Source of the DNA: Sinotaia quadrata
Lineage: Eukaryota; Mollusca; Gastropoda; Architaenioglossa; Viviparidae
DNA: 64,000 nt
NCBI GenBank assembly: GCA_028829895.1
Contig: CM054182.1
Span: 90,049,046-90,113,045 of the forward strand
Direction: 5' to 3'
Part shown: positions 1 to 11,425 of the stretch, in pieces
Layout of the letters: every line of letters begins with the position of its first letter
Numbering within the stretch: the stretch's first letter is position 1
Position numbers and translations under genes: made by a program
Notes under the pieces: model-generated
Told to the model about the DNA's origin: nothing
Databases searched by the model: none
The model's input: the letters and a program-made list of their open reading frames with translations, nothing else

Positions 1-28
1 CACGAAGTTTGTACCTAGTGTGTACATA

Positions 29-356
29 CACCCGGTTTGTCCAAACCTCTGACCTCTTTACTGGTGGCGTTGTCGTCGTTGTTCTGATGTTGCGGTTGTC
101 CCCGGTGTCCGTTGGGATGTGCGTAGATGGGTGCTGGTGGCCAGTAAATGTGGTCGAGTAGCAGCTGGATCCTGTCCGCAATGGGGTGGTTAAAATATCC
201 CCACTTCGGATACTGCTGCTTACTGTACTGCCATTGTTGTCGCTGTTGGTGGTGGCTTTTATGGCGTTGATGTTGATGTCGTTGTTGTTGCGGCTGCTGT
301 TGTTGACGCTGTTGCTGTTGTGTTTGCTGTTTTCTTACATGTGGTGGGCGCCATCT
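29..356 (-). pseudogene. Eroded Gln-rich coding remnant
   Basis: Read on the minus strand, one frame stays open from about 356 down to a stop near 29. It encodes a Gln/His/Arg-rich run followed by ordinary-looking sequence that includes WGYFNHPIADRIQLLLDHIY and then an Asn/Asp-rich stretch. Upstream in the same frame the Gln-rich reading continues (KKYSQQQGGQ) but is cut by a TAA near 358 and by a TGA further on. That looks like a decayed exon or retroelement ORF rather than a live gene. The family is not recognised. A triplet-repeat origin of the Gln tract ((GTT)n on the plus strand) is the alternative for the first part, but does not explain the non-repetitive C-terminal half. Confidence 0.3.
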
Positions 357-511
357 TTATTGTCCACCTTGTTGTTGTTGGCTGTACTTCTTTTGTTGCT
401 GTTGTCGACGTTGTCAGTGTTGTATTTGTTAGTGTCTGGCAAGGGTGAGAGAGTTGCTTCAAGCACACTTGCGTACTCATTGAGAGTGTCCTCGATTTCA
501 ATTGGTGTCGT

Positions 512-604
512 CTGCCTTCATGTTCCAGTTTTGTTCTGTTGCCTGCCTTCATGTTCCAGTTTTGTTCTGTTGCCTGCCTTCATGTTCCAGTTTTGTTCTG
601 TTTG
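512..604. repeat. 31-bp minisatellite, 3 copies
   Basis: Units begin with ctgccttcatgttccag at 512, 543 and 574. The copies are nearly identical, so the duplication is recent. Confidence 0.9.
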
Positions 605-961
605 CACGATTTTTTTCTTTCGTCTCTGTTTTTTCCGTCTGTGAGGGAATTTTTTCTTGTTGCATTTTTGTCTTTTTTTTTTTTCGTTGAGGTTGATGCT
701 GTCTGAATTTTTTCCTTCAGTATTGTAGTTGGTGTCCGTAGTTGTCGATTGTGACAAAGCCTGTCTTATTTCCCTTTTTGTGAGTCTGAGTCACGTTGAC
801 ACTTATTTTAGGTGGAATTTTCCACATGATGTCGGTGTTAGATTATACCTCTCTGGTCAGAGTGGCTGTTGCCTGAATCTCACTTGTTGTCTCTATTTTT
901 GAATGCCTAGTAAAATATCTCTGGAGAGCATGGCTTACTCCTATCACGTGATTTGTGACTC

Positions 962-1149
962 GGTCTTTGTTCTTAGCGAGGTCTTTGTCTTCAACGTTTT
1001 CAAAAATTATCTCAGAGTAGTTGGTCTTTGTTCTCAGTGAGGTCTTTGTCTTCAACGTTTTCAAAGATTATCTCAGAGTAGTTGGTCTTTGTTCTCAGTG
1101 AGGTCTTTGTCTTCAACGTTTTCAAAGATTAAAATCTCAGAGTAGCTGG
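962..1149. repeat. 61-bp minisatellite, 3 copies
   Basis: Units start with ggtctttgttct at 962, 1023 and 1084. The array lies inside a minus-strand open frame (843-1064), whose translation therefore repeats Lys/Thr-rich segments. Confidence 0.9.
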
Positions 1150-1415
1150 TGGATAGCTTTTTCAAGTTCTGAGTCTCGGGAATTTATTGTGTATTCAAGA
1201 GGTGTTGTGAATTTTATTTTTTCTCTCTCATCTTCTGTCTTCCCTAACATCAGCTCTCGCTTGTAGTCACCTAGATCATAGTCTAGATCGGAGTCATCTT
1301 CTTCTTCTTCCTCTTGCTTCTTTCCCTCTGCCTGCCATGAAAAAGACATGGGAGTGTAGTTGTTTGAGGCTCTTGTAACTCGCCTTTCCATCGGCTGTTT
1401 TTCTCGGTAATCCAA
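1137..1415 (-). CDS. Possible acidic exon fragment, unrecognised
   Basis: A 92-residue minus-strand open frame with a charged, non-repetitive composition. A basic N-terminal part containing MERRVTRASNNY is followed by an acidic block (QEEEEEDDSDLDYDLGDY) and a mixed helix-like C-terminus (SELEKAIHQLL). The stop falls where the 61-bp array begins. It could be the 5' neighbour of the eroded coding sequence at 29-356, since both read on the minus strand and lie within 1.4 kb, but frames are broken in between. No family recognised. I cannot tell a live exon from a remnant. Confidence 0.3.
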   Translation of the reverse strand: MDYREKQPMERRVTRASNNYTPMSFSWQAEGKKQEEEEEDDSDLDYDLGDYKRELMLGKTEDEREKIKFTTPLEYTINSRDSELEKAIHQLL

Positions 1416-1522
1416 AGGATAAAAAGCTAGGCACGTCTTGACTCACTGAAGGATTAAAAAGCTAGGCGCGTCTTGACTCACTCAAGGATAAAAAAGCTAG
1501 GCGCGTCTTGACTCACTTAAGG
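1415..1522. repeat. 35-bp minisatellite, 3 copies
   Basis: Three near-identical copies containing aaaaagctaggcgcgtcttg, immediately upstream (minus-strand sense) of the acidic open frame. Confidence 0.85.
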
Positions 1523-1778
1523 CGCAGGGTGAAATGACACGATTCATTTAAGTATTTACTCATAACAAAGGATCCTCTATGTTACTAGGTATAGTTAGGC
1601 TTGTAGAGTCATCATATAGATTCACTGCATGGAAACCTGCCATTCTAATTTGTGCCTCAATTTATTTAATTATTTTTCGTGGGTGGGGTGGGGCTATAAA
1701 TATTACTGACAGGCTTTCTATGTCTTTGTTTCTCTATATTCGTCCTTCCATCAATCTTCTTATTCATAGGTTTATTAT

Positions 1779-1823
<45 letters not shown>

Positions 1824-2334
1824 CTGTCATCTAATTAAAATGAAATTATCTCCCATTGTGAGCGTTATACCTAGCTCGGCATTTCCACAAGAAATTAGAA
1901 GAGCACGAAAATAACTAAACTGGCAGACGAACGAACGTATCGATGAAATGCGAATAAAAGAAAAAAGAAAGAAGGAATGTGAGAGAATGTCTAAAAAGAG
2001 TAAACAAGAAGCCTAAATAACCTTATAGGCCACAAACAGACTGACGTCATTGCCAAGCTAAGCGACAAACGAGGACAGTCTAAAGTTAGATCCAAACAAA
2101 GAGATCACGGGCCATTTGCGATAACCAAACACTACACACCGCTGCACTGACGCAAAAAGGGCGCTCAAGCAGTGCGACAGCAAAGGTCGAACTTCGGCAT
2201 GCCAAATCTAAACAAGACGCCATGTCTGGATTCTTATCTTCGTACGCCGGCCGGCACTTAGTACAGAAATCGCACGAACATCGCAAGGATCGTGCGGATA
2301 TCGTTCACAGTTCAGCAAAGGGTGTCTCCATCCA
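1523..2334. other. Spacer with (CT)n tract
   Basis: A short (CT)n run lies at about 1780-1822. I see no exon supported by splice signals in the rest. Confidence 0.5.
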
Positions 2335-2540
2335 TTTGCACTGATGACTAAGGCCTCTATTGATATTCCCTTTAGTTCCCGATCTTTGCACTGATGACTA
2401 AGGCCTCTATTGATATTCCCTTTAGTTCCCGATCTTTGCACTGATGACTAAGGCCTCTATTGATATTCCCTTTAGTTCCCGATCTTTGCACTGATGACTA
2501 AGGCCTCTATTGAAGCATATTCCCTTTAGTTCCCGATATT
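2335..2540. repeat. 50-bp minisatellite, 4 copies
   Basis: Units begin tttgcactgatgactaagg at 2335, 2385, 2435 and 2485. The last copy carries a 4-bp insertion. Short minus-strand open frames here are products of the repeat. Confidence 0.9.
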
Positions 2541-3367
2541 TGCTTTTGGTGTTCGTTTGATATTATCAGTTACACAGATTTCAGTTGAAAGATTTATGGT
2601 GAAATATTTGTATAATGTAGGGTTTTGCAACGCATTCTTGCAACATTTTTTTCTGTTTTCGATGTAAATGCTTTGACACATTTTTGTTCCTCTATCTCTT
2701 TTTAGTAAAGTCAAAATGTCTTTTCTGGGACTAATGCAAACTCGAGGATAGAATTAAATAAACGCTGCCAAACACTCTTTATTCTTTATGTACAACGAAA
2801 GATTAAATCAATTAATGTTTATTCTAAATTAAAACAGTCATCATATAAGGAATTTTGCGGCATATCAAATAATTAACTTTATTTCAAAAACAATTTCTTT
2901 GGAAACAAAGATAGGCTTCTTCACTTGCCCTGTATTCTAAGCAGAAACAAGCTTTATAACGCGAACTAGAACTCAAAACTATATGTAAAAAACTAAAAGT
3001 TCAAATACTCTTTAAACAAAGAAAGGATTAATTAGTTGTGCTTTATACCATACTCAGATAAATTGAGCCATCATAGACAAATAAAACAGACTAAACTACA
3101 AACTTCTTTGAGTTTATGACTTAAAATTCTAGATTCTTGATCTCCAAGAATCTCACTAGCTTTCCCCATGGTTGATTTGTTCAGTGGTAGACAGGAAAGT
3201 GTGAAAGTGCAGTATGTGTACAAATATCGTTGCTAATCAAACTATAAATAATAACAAGAAATAGAAGAAAAACAGAAAGTCAATCACTGTTTCAAAAACA
3301 ATTTGCGAGCAAAAAAACCCACTTCAAATTAAAGACAATTCTCCATATAGTTTTCGTGCGAGCATAA
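2541..3367. other. AT-rich gene-free spacer
   Basis: No sustained open frame, repeat array or splice-flanked block seen. Confidence 0.5.
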
Positions 3368-3693
3368 AATGAGAACGGAGAAGATACACTTCATTAATGA
3401 ATGCCAGGCAATACAATGAGAATGAAGAAGACACACTTCATTAATGAATGCCAGGCGAAAAAATGAGAATGAAGAAGACACAGTTCATTAATGAATGCCA
3501 GGCGAAAAAATGAGAATGAAGAAGACACAGTTCATTAATGAATGCCAGGCCATACAATGAGAATGAAGAAGACACAGTTCATTAATGAATGCCAGGCCAT
3601 ACAATGAGAATGAAGAAGACACAGTTCATTAATGAATGCCAGGCCATACAATGAGAATGAAGAAGACACAGTTCATTAATGAATGCCAGGCCA
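3368..3693. repeat. 47-bp minisatellite, 7 copies, palindrome per unit
   Basis: Units begin aatgag at 3368, 3415, 3462, 3509, 3556, 3603 and 3650. Each carries the perfect 12-bp palindrome ttcattaatgaa followed by tgccaggc. Confidence 0.95.
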
Positions 3694-5400
3694 TATTTTG
3701 ACATATAACTCAGATGTATACACTGAACCACGGCATAATATAAAGTCGACTTGGGCAGTCTCGGGTTTGGTTAAATTTCAAAACACATTAACGTCTTCAA
3801 CTGAGGATTCGAATCTGTTGTACGTTTTTACTGTCGTGAGAAAATGCATTGAATTGAACGCTGTGAAATTCGGGGATGCTCGAAAAAATAATTAGTTTTT
3901 TTTAATATTTATATGTAAGGGTTCATTGGATATCAGAACAAAGAGAAGAGGCTTTTAATAAATGTGGTGTTTTGTTTGGGATTATTTTCAACTCCGGGAC
4001 GTGAATGTTGAGCAAGAGCTTTCCAAAGATAGAAGTGACGACAATAATTCTAGAGTAATATTGTCATAGAGTCTTTGAAATTAATGTCTGAAAGTTGTTT
4101 TTGTACACGTTCAAGATGTTCACAAGGTTAGATAGTGCAAATTTGCTCCAAATCAATTGGGGTTTAAATCCGTGCTTATATTTGTTTACTTCGCTCAACG
4201 TTGAAATGTTTAGTGTGTACATTAATCACGGCACGTTCTGATAAGTAGTTCAATGAGGGATTGAGAGAGAGAGACAGAGAGAGAGAGAGAGAAGGGTGGA
4301 GAGAGGGAGAGAAAGCAAGACAGCTTAAGACAAGAGAAAGAGAGAGAAAAACTCATCGAGATAAAACAAACAACAGAGGTACATAGAGCAAAAGAAAAAT
4401 AAGCACAATTATATTTTGTGATTAACTTAAGTCAACCAAGAGAGAGGTGAAGAAAGAAAGTATGAAAGAGATAAAGATAAAGAAAAAAGGAGAGTTAAAT
4501 AAAATGGAATGAAAGACAAACGAGATAGTTTTGCCGACAGAGATAGGAGCAGGGGAAAGAACCGTAGAGTGAACGAGAGAGGTGGTTCAAGGATACAAAG
4601 TAATAAAACGATGGAAAAAATTATGAAAAACTACAGATAGAGAAGGCAGAAACCTGGAGAGAGATACAGACAAAGAAAGATAAAGAGAGAGAAAGTATGT
4701 TCCCTTACAAAGCCAGACATTCTAGTGCATAACAGGAAATCGCCCTAAGTAAATGTCATAATGAATGAATCAAATGTGAAACCACGACATATATGTTTGA
4801 AAAACAGCAATTTTTAAATAAACACCTATATTCGTCTCTGTTTACTCCGCCAGTAATGAAGCATTAATTCGTACTGTGTATCAATCCTCTATATAGAAAT
4901 TGAATAGGCTGATACTAATAAATATAGCAATGCTATAAAACTTTAATAACGCGAGCATTTCTGAAAGCGTTTTAAAGGTGGAAACAAGCATTGTTAGGGA
5001 ATGTACGATTTTAGTTTCCCAAAGTATTACACTCTGTCAATATTTTACTTTTCTGGAGAAAGAAAGACCAGCAACAGTACGGATGTTCTCCATGTGACCA
5101 TGACATATACTGTTGTTTACTGTCAGTAAGCTCTGGTAACTGTGACCTGTGCCATCTATGGCTTGGGGGAGATGATCTTTAGAGTGGTGTCCCCTTAGAA
5201 TGCTGCTCGCGCGTCATCTTAAGAGAATTAAGAGAAAAACAGTGCATTGTGCTAAATGTCAAGGATATTAACCATCGATTTCAGCTTTTACGACAGAATG
5301 ACCGATGAACTTAGCGAATTGACAAGATGGGTGTAATTTTATTTCCCTATTGAGTTTACTGTGTTTCAATTTTAAAGTGGCGTGCGACAAAACCCAGGAA
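3694..5400. other. AT-rich spacer with GA-rich tract
   Basis: GA-rich low-complexity DNA at about 4260-4345, and A/G-rich sequence continues to about 4700. The 70-residue open frame starting at 3683 begins inside the array and has no coding support. Confidence 0.45.
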
Positions 5401-5419
5401 TAATTGATAATCGCGCACC

Positions 5420-5600
5420 CAGAACACACACACACACACACATACACATTCATACATACCCACAAATAACAAACACAGGTACCCAAACACTTAGGTACAT
5501 ACACAGACACACACAAGCACATGCAGACAACAAAGGACACACAGACAACAAAGGACACACAAATATACATAGGCACACACACCACACACGCATGCACATA
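5420..5600. repeat. CA-rich low-complexity tract
   Basis: (CA)n with interruptions, including two copies of gacaacaaaggacacaca at about 5526-5561. His/Thr-rich and Cys/Val-rich open frames here are artefacts. Confidence 0.85.
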
Positions 5601-6270
5601 CATTTTAAATAAATGAAAGTATCAATAAATAGAATAAAGGAGAATAAATAGTTAAATACCAACATACACATAAAAAAAATGAGTAAATCAAAATATAGAA
5701 AGATACCAATGAGTGACTGGAAAAGAAATAATTGAAAGAATGCCTAAATGACAAAAGGTCGACAGAATTAATCGTTCATGACAAACCATAAGTATGCCAA
5801 ATGACAAGAATTATTTGTATGTAAAACACATAGCGCGCCCCCAGTAGCCAAATTTATTTGTACATATAAATATATCTACACCTAGATTATAACAGAAAGA
5901 CCAGAAATATGTGATTGCAGTTACACTAGTCTAAGATTGTACCAATTAAAACATAATTATTTGTCTTTCATTTGTATATAACTACACACAGATTATACCG
6001 AAAGATGAGAAATATGTGTATGTAGTTACGTTACTCCAAGGTTGTGTTAATTGAAACAAAATTACTTGTATAGAACTAATCTTCATTCGTGCATAAAAGA
6101 GAATAATATTACATAGATACCAATCAAGTTCAATTATGTAAATTACTAATTGGAAAATGCACGTAAAACCAGACAATTTTGTTCATAGTTACGCTCCAAT
6201 TACACAGAAAGACCACATATTTTTTCATCACTAACGATCGTGTTCATAACTCACATAGAATCTAGCCAGT
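5600..6270. other. AT-rich gene-free spacer
   Basis: No coding or repeat structure seen. Confidence 0.45.
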
Positions 6271-6428
6271 GACCAGCATTATGTTTTGTACTAGCTGCCA
6301 TTGACCAGCATTGTATTTTGTACTAGCTGCCATTGACCAGCATTGTATTTTGTACTAGCTGCCAGTGACCAGCATTATGTTTTGTACTAGCTGCCTGTGA
6401 CTAGCATTATGTTTTGTACTAGCTGCTA
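6271..6428. repeat. 32-bp minisatellite, 5 copies
   Basis: gaccagcatt recurs at 6271, 6303, 6335 and 6367, with a variant near 6399, followed each time by ttttgtactagctgcc. Confidence 0.9.
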
Positions 6429-6628
6429 AATTGTATCACACTTCTTTATTAAAGGGATAAAAACACTAGCCTAAAGTGTTTGCTAAACAATTTTGCTTCT
6501 ATTTCCATTTATGAAAACTTGATATGACAAATGAAGAATTTTCAGTATTAATTCTAAGATCCATGAAAAGTAAACTAAAAGTGAAAAGGTGTATCCTTCC
6601 ATTCATTCTCCCATCCATTCATCAAACG

Positions 6629-6660
<32 letters not shown>
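6629..6660. repeat. (ATCT)n microsatellite
   Basis: Uninterrupted tetranucleotide run. Confidence 0.9.
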
Positions 6661-6661
<1 letters not shown>

Positions 6662-7073
6662 GATTGACTGAATGATTTACAAACAGACAAACACATGTAG
6701 AAATGGATAGTTAGATGGATGGGTAAAATGCAAACATATCGTATATGAAGAGTTTTGTCTTGTAGGAAGCAAAATCAGGACATAATATTTCCAGAATGAC
6801 CATTAGTGCATAAATGACTTTTATCTTCAAATTTAATTTGTAGTTGCCACGAACTAGGGTTCAATGTGTCGTTTCTAACAGGAATGATAAGCCTCTCCTC
6901 GCAACATATTTATTAAGATAGATGAGCTTGGTTAGTTTAATCAATCGGAAATGTAGGTCTCGCGTGGAATATAGATACATATGTACTCTTGGCTTTGAAA
7001 ACAAAGCTAATTTTGGTTGTTTTCTTCTTCACTGTGTTTATGAATATTTCGTAATTTTGTATATCTAGGATTA

Positions 7074-7308
<235 letters not shown>

Positions 7309-7310
<2 letters not shown>

Positions 7311-7495
7311 ATCCATCCGCATACGCTTTCGTTCGTCCTTCTGTCTGTCTCACCTTCGATTTGTCTGTTGTATTTGTCATCTATGTACGCATTTTCTTAT
7401 TTATCGGAATTTGGTAGACCTGTCTTTCAGGTAATTTCATGACGAAAAGCCATATCCTCTAATGCCTTATGACGTTTGCAGTGACGTTATTTTCT
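7309..7495. repeat. Dispersed repeat, copy A
   Basis: About 180 bp here aligns by eye with 9327-9502. Shared blocks in the same order include ccatccg, catctatgt.cacattt, ttatttatc.gaat, a matching aaaagcc motif, taatgcc.t.tgacgtt and gcagtgac. Both copies sit immediately 3' of a microsatellite. Probably a fragment of an unidentified interspersed element. Confidence 0.6.
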
Positions 7496-7801
7496 AGGCC
7501 TCTCAAAGTTTGTTTTTTAGTGTAAGGCGCTCTTCACTTCTCCTGAAGATCTGGAAGTCGGGGAGTGGGGGCAGCTTGGGTTCAAGAAGAAAAGATTAGA
7601 AAGAAATCCAAAAAACAAGTGAACCAAGATAACGACGAGACGCTTTTCGGTGCAAAATAAGAGGGAATCCTGTCGAACAAGTGCACGTCCAAAATAAGAG
7701 GGAGGGAATCCTGTCGAACTGACACTGGATGATGTAATCGTCCTCACCACTGACGAAGTTCTAGAGAAATTTGTGACACTCCCCAGGCTTTTGCACTAGA
7801 G

Positions 7802-7900
7802 TTCTGTGTCAATTCCAATAAACACATAATTAGTGCAATTACACCAATATTTCTGTGTCAATTCCAATAAACACATAATTAGTGCAATTACACCAATATT
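7802..7900. repeat. 49-bp direct repeat, 2 copies
   Basis: ttctgtgtcaattccaat at 7802 and 7851, both followed by the same sequence to accaatat. Confidence 0.95.
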
Positions 7901-7984
7901 TCTCCATGAAAATAGTACCAGTGAAACCGGCATAGCAATCGATTTTCGTGGAGAAAAAAATGACCCATTGAAAAATCAAAACGC

Positions 7985-8330
7985 ATAAAAGAACACAACC
8001 GCAATAACATGGAATAATAATATAAAACAACAGCATACAGTACAAAATAATAATATACAATATATAATATACAATAGCAACATACAATGCAAAATAATAA
8101 TATACAACATACAATGTGTATCAACATAAAACAACAACATACAATAACAATACAAAACAACTACATTCAAGAACATTCAATGCAAAATAATATACAACCA
8201 GCAATAACAGCATAAAACAACAACATACAATGCAAAATACTAGTATACAACATACAGTAACAATATACAATGCAAAATAATAATAGTCAACACACAAAAC
8301 AAATACATACACGAAACATTATATAAACGA
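7985..8330. repeat. AT-rich degenerate array
   Basis: Variants of caaaataataatatacaaca recur irregularly. Overlapping minus-strand Cys/Tyr/Val-rich open frames are repeat artefacts. Confidence 0.75.
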
Positions 8331-8580
8331 GAATAGAACACAAAAAGCGCCATTTTAGAGCAAAGTAACAACACTGCGGCAACAATACAACACAAAGCAC
8401 ATAAAATAAAACTACAATAAAAAAATACAACAGCCACTAGCACAAGACAAAATGAACAATGACAAATTACCAGCTTACTGGAACATAATATGTCGAACTG
8501 AAACACGTCAGAAGTTACGTATTGCAGAAAAAAATTGCTCTTTCATCAAATCAAGTTCACTGAAATACGCACGTCATAGC

Positions 8581-8612
8581 ACTTCAACCCACTTCAACCC
8601 ACTTCAACCCAA
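8581..8612. repeat. 10-bp repeat, 3 copies
   Basis: acttcaaccc repeated head to tail. Confidence 0.85.
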
Positions 8613-9078
8613 GGTCGACATTTCTTTCGCTAGTACGCTATAGGCAAAAACATTTAGATTGGATGAGGAAGGAAGGAATGGCCTATCGTGTCTCTATTAC
8701 ATGACGACCTTTCAGTACTTGTTTGCTGGTTGTGATGCCGTTGTTGCTTAGCTTTATATAACCAATATCGATATATTATCTGATCTACTTACCTTGACTA
8801 TGCGTTGCAGTTTTCTACAACAAATAATATACGGGAGCTGTTTGTTGTGTGAACAGCTGGAGGCTCATGAAGAACGAAGGGAAAAACATTACCATAATGC
8901 ACTCAACCGCCAATGATAGTTGCGAGTGAAGGTCACTGGGCACATTTGACCAGTCTTTTTAGCGATAGAACATGTAGGATTATATTTTTATAATTCGATA
9001 TTTAAAATAAAATTGGGGGGATGGGGCAAGAACTGGCTTCGAGTCAGGGATGAAATTAAACAACTAGCAATGATATAA

Positions 9079-9262
9079 CACACACATACACACATACAGG
9101 CACGCATACATACACACACACACACGCACGCACACATACAGGCACACACATACACATATACAGACACGCACACATACAGGCACACACACACACATACAGG
9201 CACACACATACAAGCACGCACGCACACATACAGGCACGCACACACACATACAGGCACGCACG

Positions 9263-9299
<37 letters not shown>

Positions 9300-9315
9300 G
9301 CGCACACACACACGT
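9079..9315. repeat. CA/CG-rich compound microsatellite
   Basis: (CA)n with tacaggcacg interruptions and cgcacgcacg blocks. It abuts copy B of the dispersed repeat. Confidence 0.9.
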
Positions 9316-9326
9316 ATGTGCCTATC

Positions 9327-9502
9327 CATCCGACCCTTCACTTTTGCATCCGTCCTGCCCTTATTTCGTCTGCTATATCTGACATCTATGTGCACATTTT
9401 ATTATTTATCAGAATATAATGGACCTGTTTTTCTGATCTTTTCATGAAGAAAAGCCTAAACCACTAATGCCCTGTGACGTTCGCAGTGACATTTTCCTAT
9501 AT
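9327..9502. repeat. Dispersed repeat, copy B
   Basis: Second copy of the segment at 7309-7495, diverged but colinear. It ends next to the (ATT)n/(ATG)n tail of the retrotransposon fragment. Confidence 0.6.
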
Positions 9503-9522
9503 GTGGTTATATGAAACGATAC

Positions 9523-9855
9523 GTTATTATTATTATTATTATTATTATGATGATGATGATGATGATGATGATGCCTCTTTCCACGACTTCTGTTTGACTG
9601 TCGGTTGTAATCCAAGGTCTCGGAATCTTACCAAGATTCTGGGAGATCCAAGGTTTTACGGAAAATGTGGGCACTTCCGAGGAGCGCTGCTTTGAGTAGT
9701 GGAGCGAGTCTGTGTTTTCCAGGGAGTTTATTCAGATAACCTTCCAATTCAGATGTTATGTTCCCCAAGGCTCCTATCACTACAGGTATCACTTCTGCTT
9801 TTACATTCCACAGTCTCTGAATTTCTAATCTGAGGTCTTGGTATTTTTCTATTAT
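9523..9855 (-). mobile_element. 5'-truncated non-LTR retrotransposon, 3' end
   Basis: On the minus strand an open frame from about 9855 to the TAA at 9628-9630 encodes a C-terminal tail with EKYQDL, EIQRLWNVKAEVIPVV and LLKAALLGSAHIFRK. I know this tail from the C-termini of reverse-transcriptase ORFs of non-LTR retroelements in many invertebrates (pattern: EIQR.W.VK..V.PVV.GALG ... LLG.AHI.RK). It is followed by about 50 bp of 3' sequence and a (CAT)n(AAT)n tail, as expected for target-primed insertion. The 5' end is truncated inside another (ATT)n at 9850-9863. The 73-residue plus-strand open frame here is a shadow. The element clade cannot be fixed without the RT domain. Confidence 0.75.
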
Positions 9856-9863
9856 TATTATTA

Positions 9864-11302
9864 TATAAACTTTAACTAGAGCAACATGGTTGTATTTACT
9901 AAATTTTTCTTAGGAGAGGAGGGGTGGTGGTGGTAAGAGAGCGTTAACATGTCACGTTGTGCATTGCTTTCAGTGACCATGGGCTATCAAGAATGCACTT
10001 GGCTAAATTGCCAACAAGTCAAGCGTACCAAACAGGTTAATGTCTGAATTCTTTACTACCGATCGCAGTATAAGACCAAAGTAAATGACCATTGAAAATG
10101 CATTCAGTGACATGTTCAAGATCAAAGCCCTTTTATGTCACAGTCATCTTGCTGTGTGATATCGAAAACCTGGTGCAGTATCGTAGCAGTGGATTGTGCA
10201 ATGCTCAAGGGCCCCGGCGGTGGGGGGGGGGGTCTGTCAACGAGCAGGTTTCTCTCTCTCTCTCTAGTATGCAACAGCACTTTTTCGTTTGAAATAGTAG
10301 GGGCCCACCACCGAAGCTCTGTACAAAGACCCTAACCCCAATCCCCCCCCCACACACAAAAACAACCGTGCTACGCCATTGAAATCTAGCGATTTCGTTT
10401 ACTTCTGATTTGCATGTAACCCGGTTAGGGTTAACTTGATTATATTAACATTTATAAGTAAAGAATGAACAAACAATCATTGCTTTGGCGCCGAGCTTTT
10501 TTTGTGTTAGCCTCTCTGTTTTAACCTCTAAGGGCATTTGATAAACTTAGGCCAAAAAAATAATTTTATCGGGTCAAAAGTGTGATTGTTCATGAGAACA
10601 GGATCTATGTTTAATCTTTTCTAATTGGTGATAAAACACAGCACTATTTTCACCCTCGCTGCCATTGCTCATGTCGGTTGCTTCTGACTTTGATTGATCC
10701 AATTTAAAAACCGGAAGCTCTAGAATATGATATCAATCGTAACTGTTATAAAAAGAACTTTTCTTCGCAACCCAGCCAGAATTAGCGGACAGGAGATGGA
10801 TTTGGCCTAAGAATAAAGTTAATAAGAGCAATTGATATCCCACCCTACCAACATACACTGACCAATACCCCCCCCCCAAAAAAAAAATAAAAAAATCTTA
10901 TCTTACTGCTAGCACCTGAGCTAAATCACGCAGCGTTGTGAAAATATATAAATATCTTCATTGTGGCTTCTTGTTTTGAGTTAGGGTTCCTGTTCATGGT
11001 TAAGTCACAAATACTTTATCTTTTCAATTTTGTCACAAATGCTTCAATCATCAGATGCCTACTGCCCATTAGCTATCTGAATGTGAGAAAACTAATCATA
11101 GTTCTGCAACCTGCAACGTAGTTTTTAATCTTTAAAATTATATTTTGTAAGGAAATATTTTATGGCATTTCCACCATTCAAGCTTGAATTTAAGACTTAA
11201 ATATATAAAAATATATCCAATGCACCTTGATAATGGCTAATGGAAATCTGACATCTCTGTAAACTTCTGTAGTTTTTGATGTTTGACGTTGTCAAGGTTA
11301 AC
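9864..11302. other. Gene-free spacer
   Basis: Homopolymer runs of C, G and A near 10210, 10345 and 10868, and a short (CT)n at 10250. No exon recognised. Confidence 0.45.
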
Positions 11303-11425
11303 ATATTAGTCTGTTAGTCCAGTAAGTATGTTGGTCTGTAAGTCCAGTAAGTATGTTCGTCTGTAAGTCCAGTAAGTATATTAGTCTGTAAGTCCAGTAA
11401 GTTCATTCTTCTGTCAGTCTAACTA
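11303..11425. repeat. 24-bp minisatellite, 5 copies
   Basis: Copies of gtctgtaagtccagtaagta, decaying at both ends. Confidence 0.85.

Noticed and set aside
186..757. Leu-rich 152-residue plus-strand ORF (membrane-like)
   Set aside because: The Leu runs come from (GTT)n-like triplets. The minus-strand Gln-rich reading is the better explanation of the non-repetitive part.
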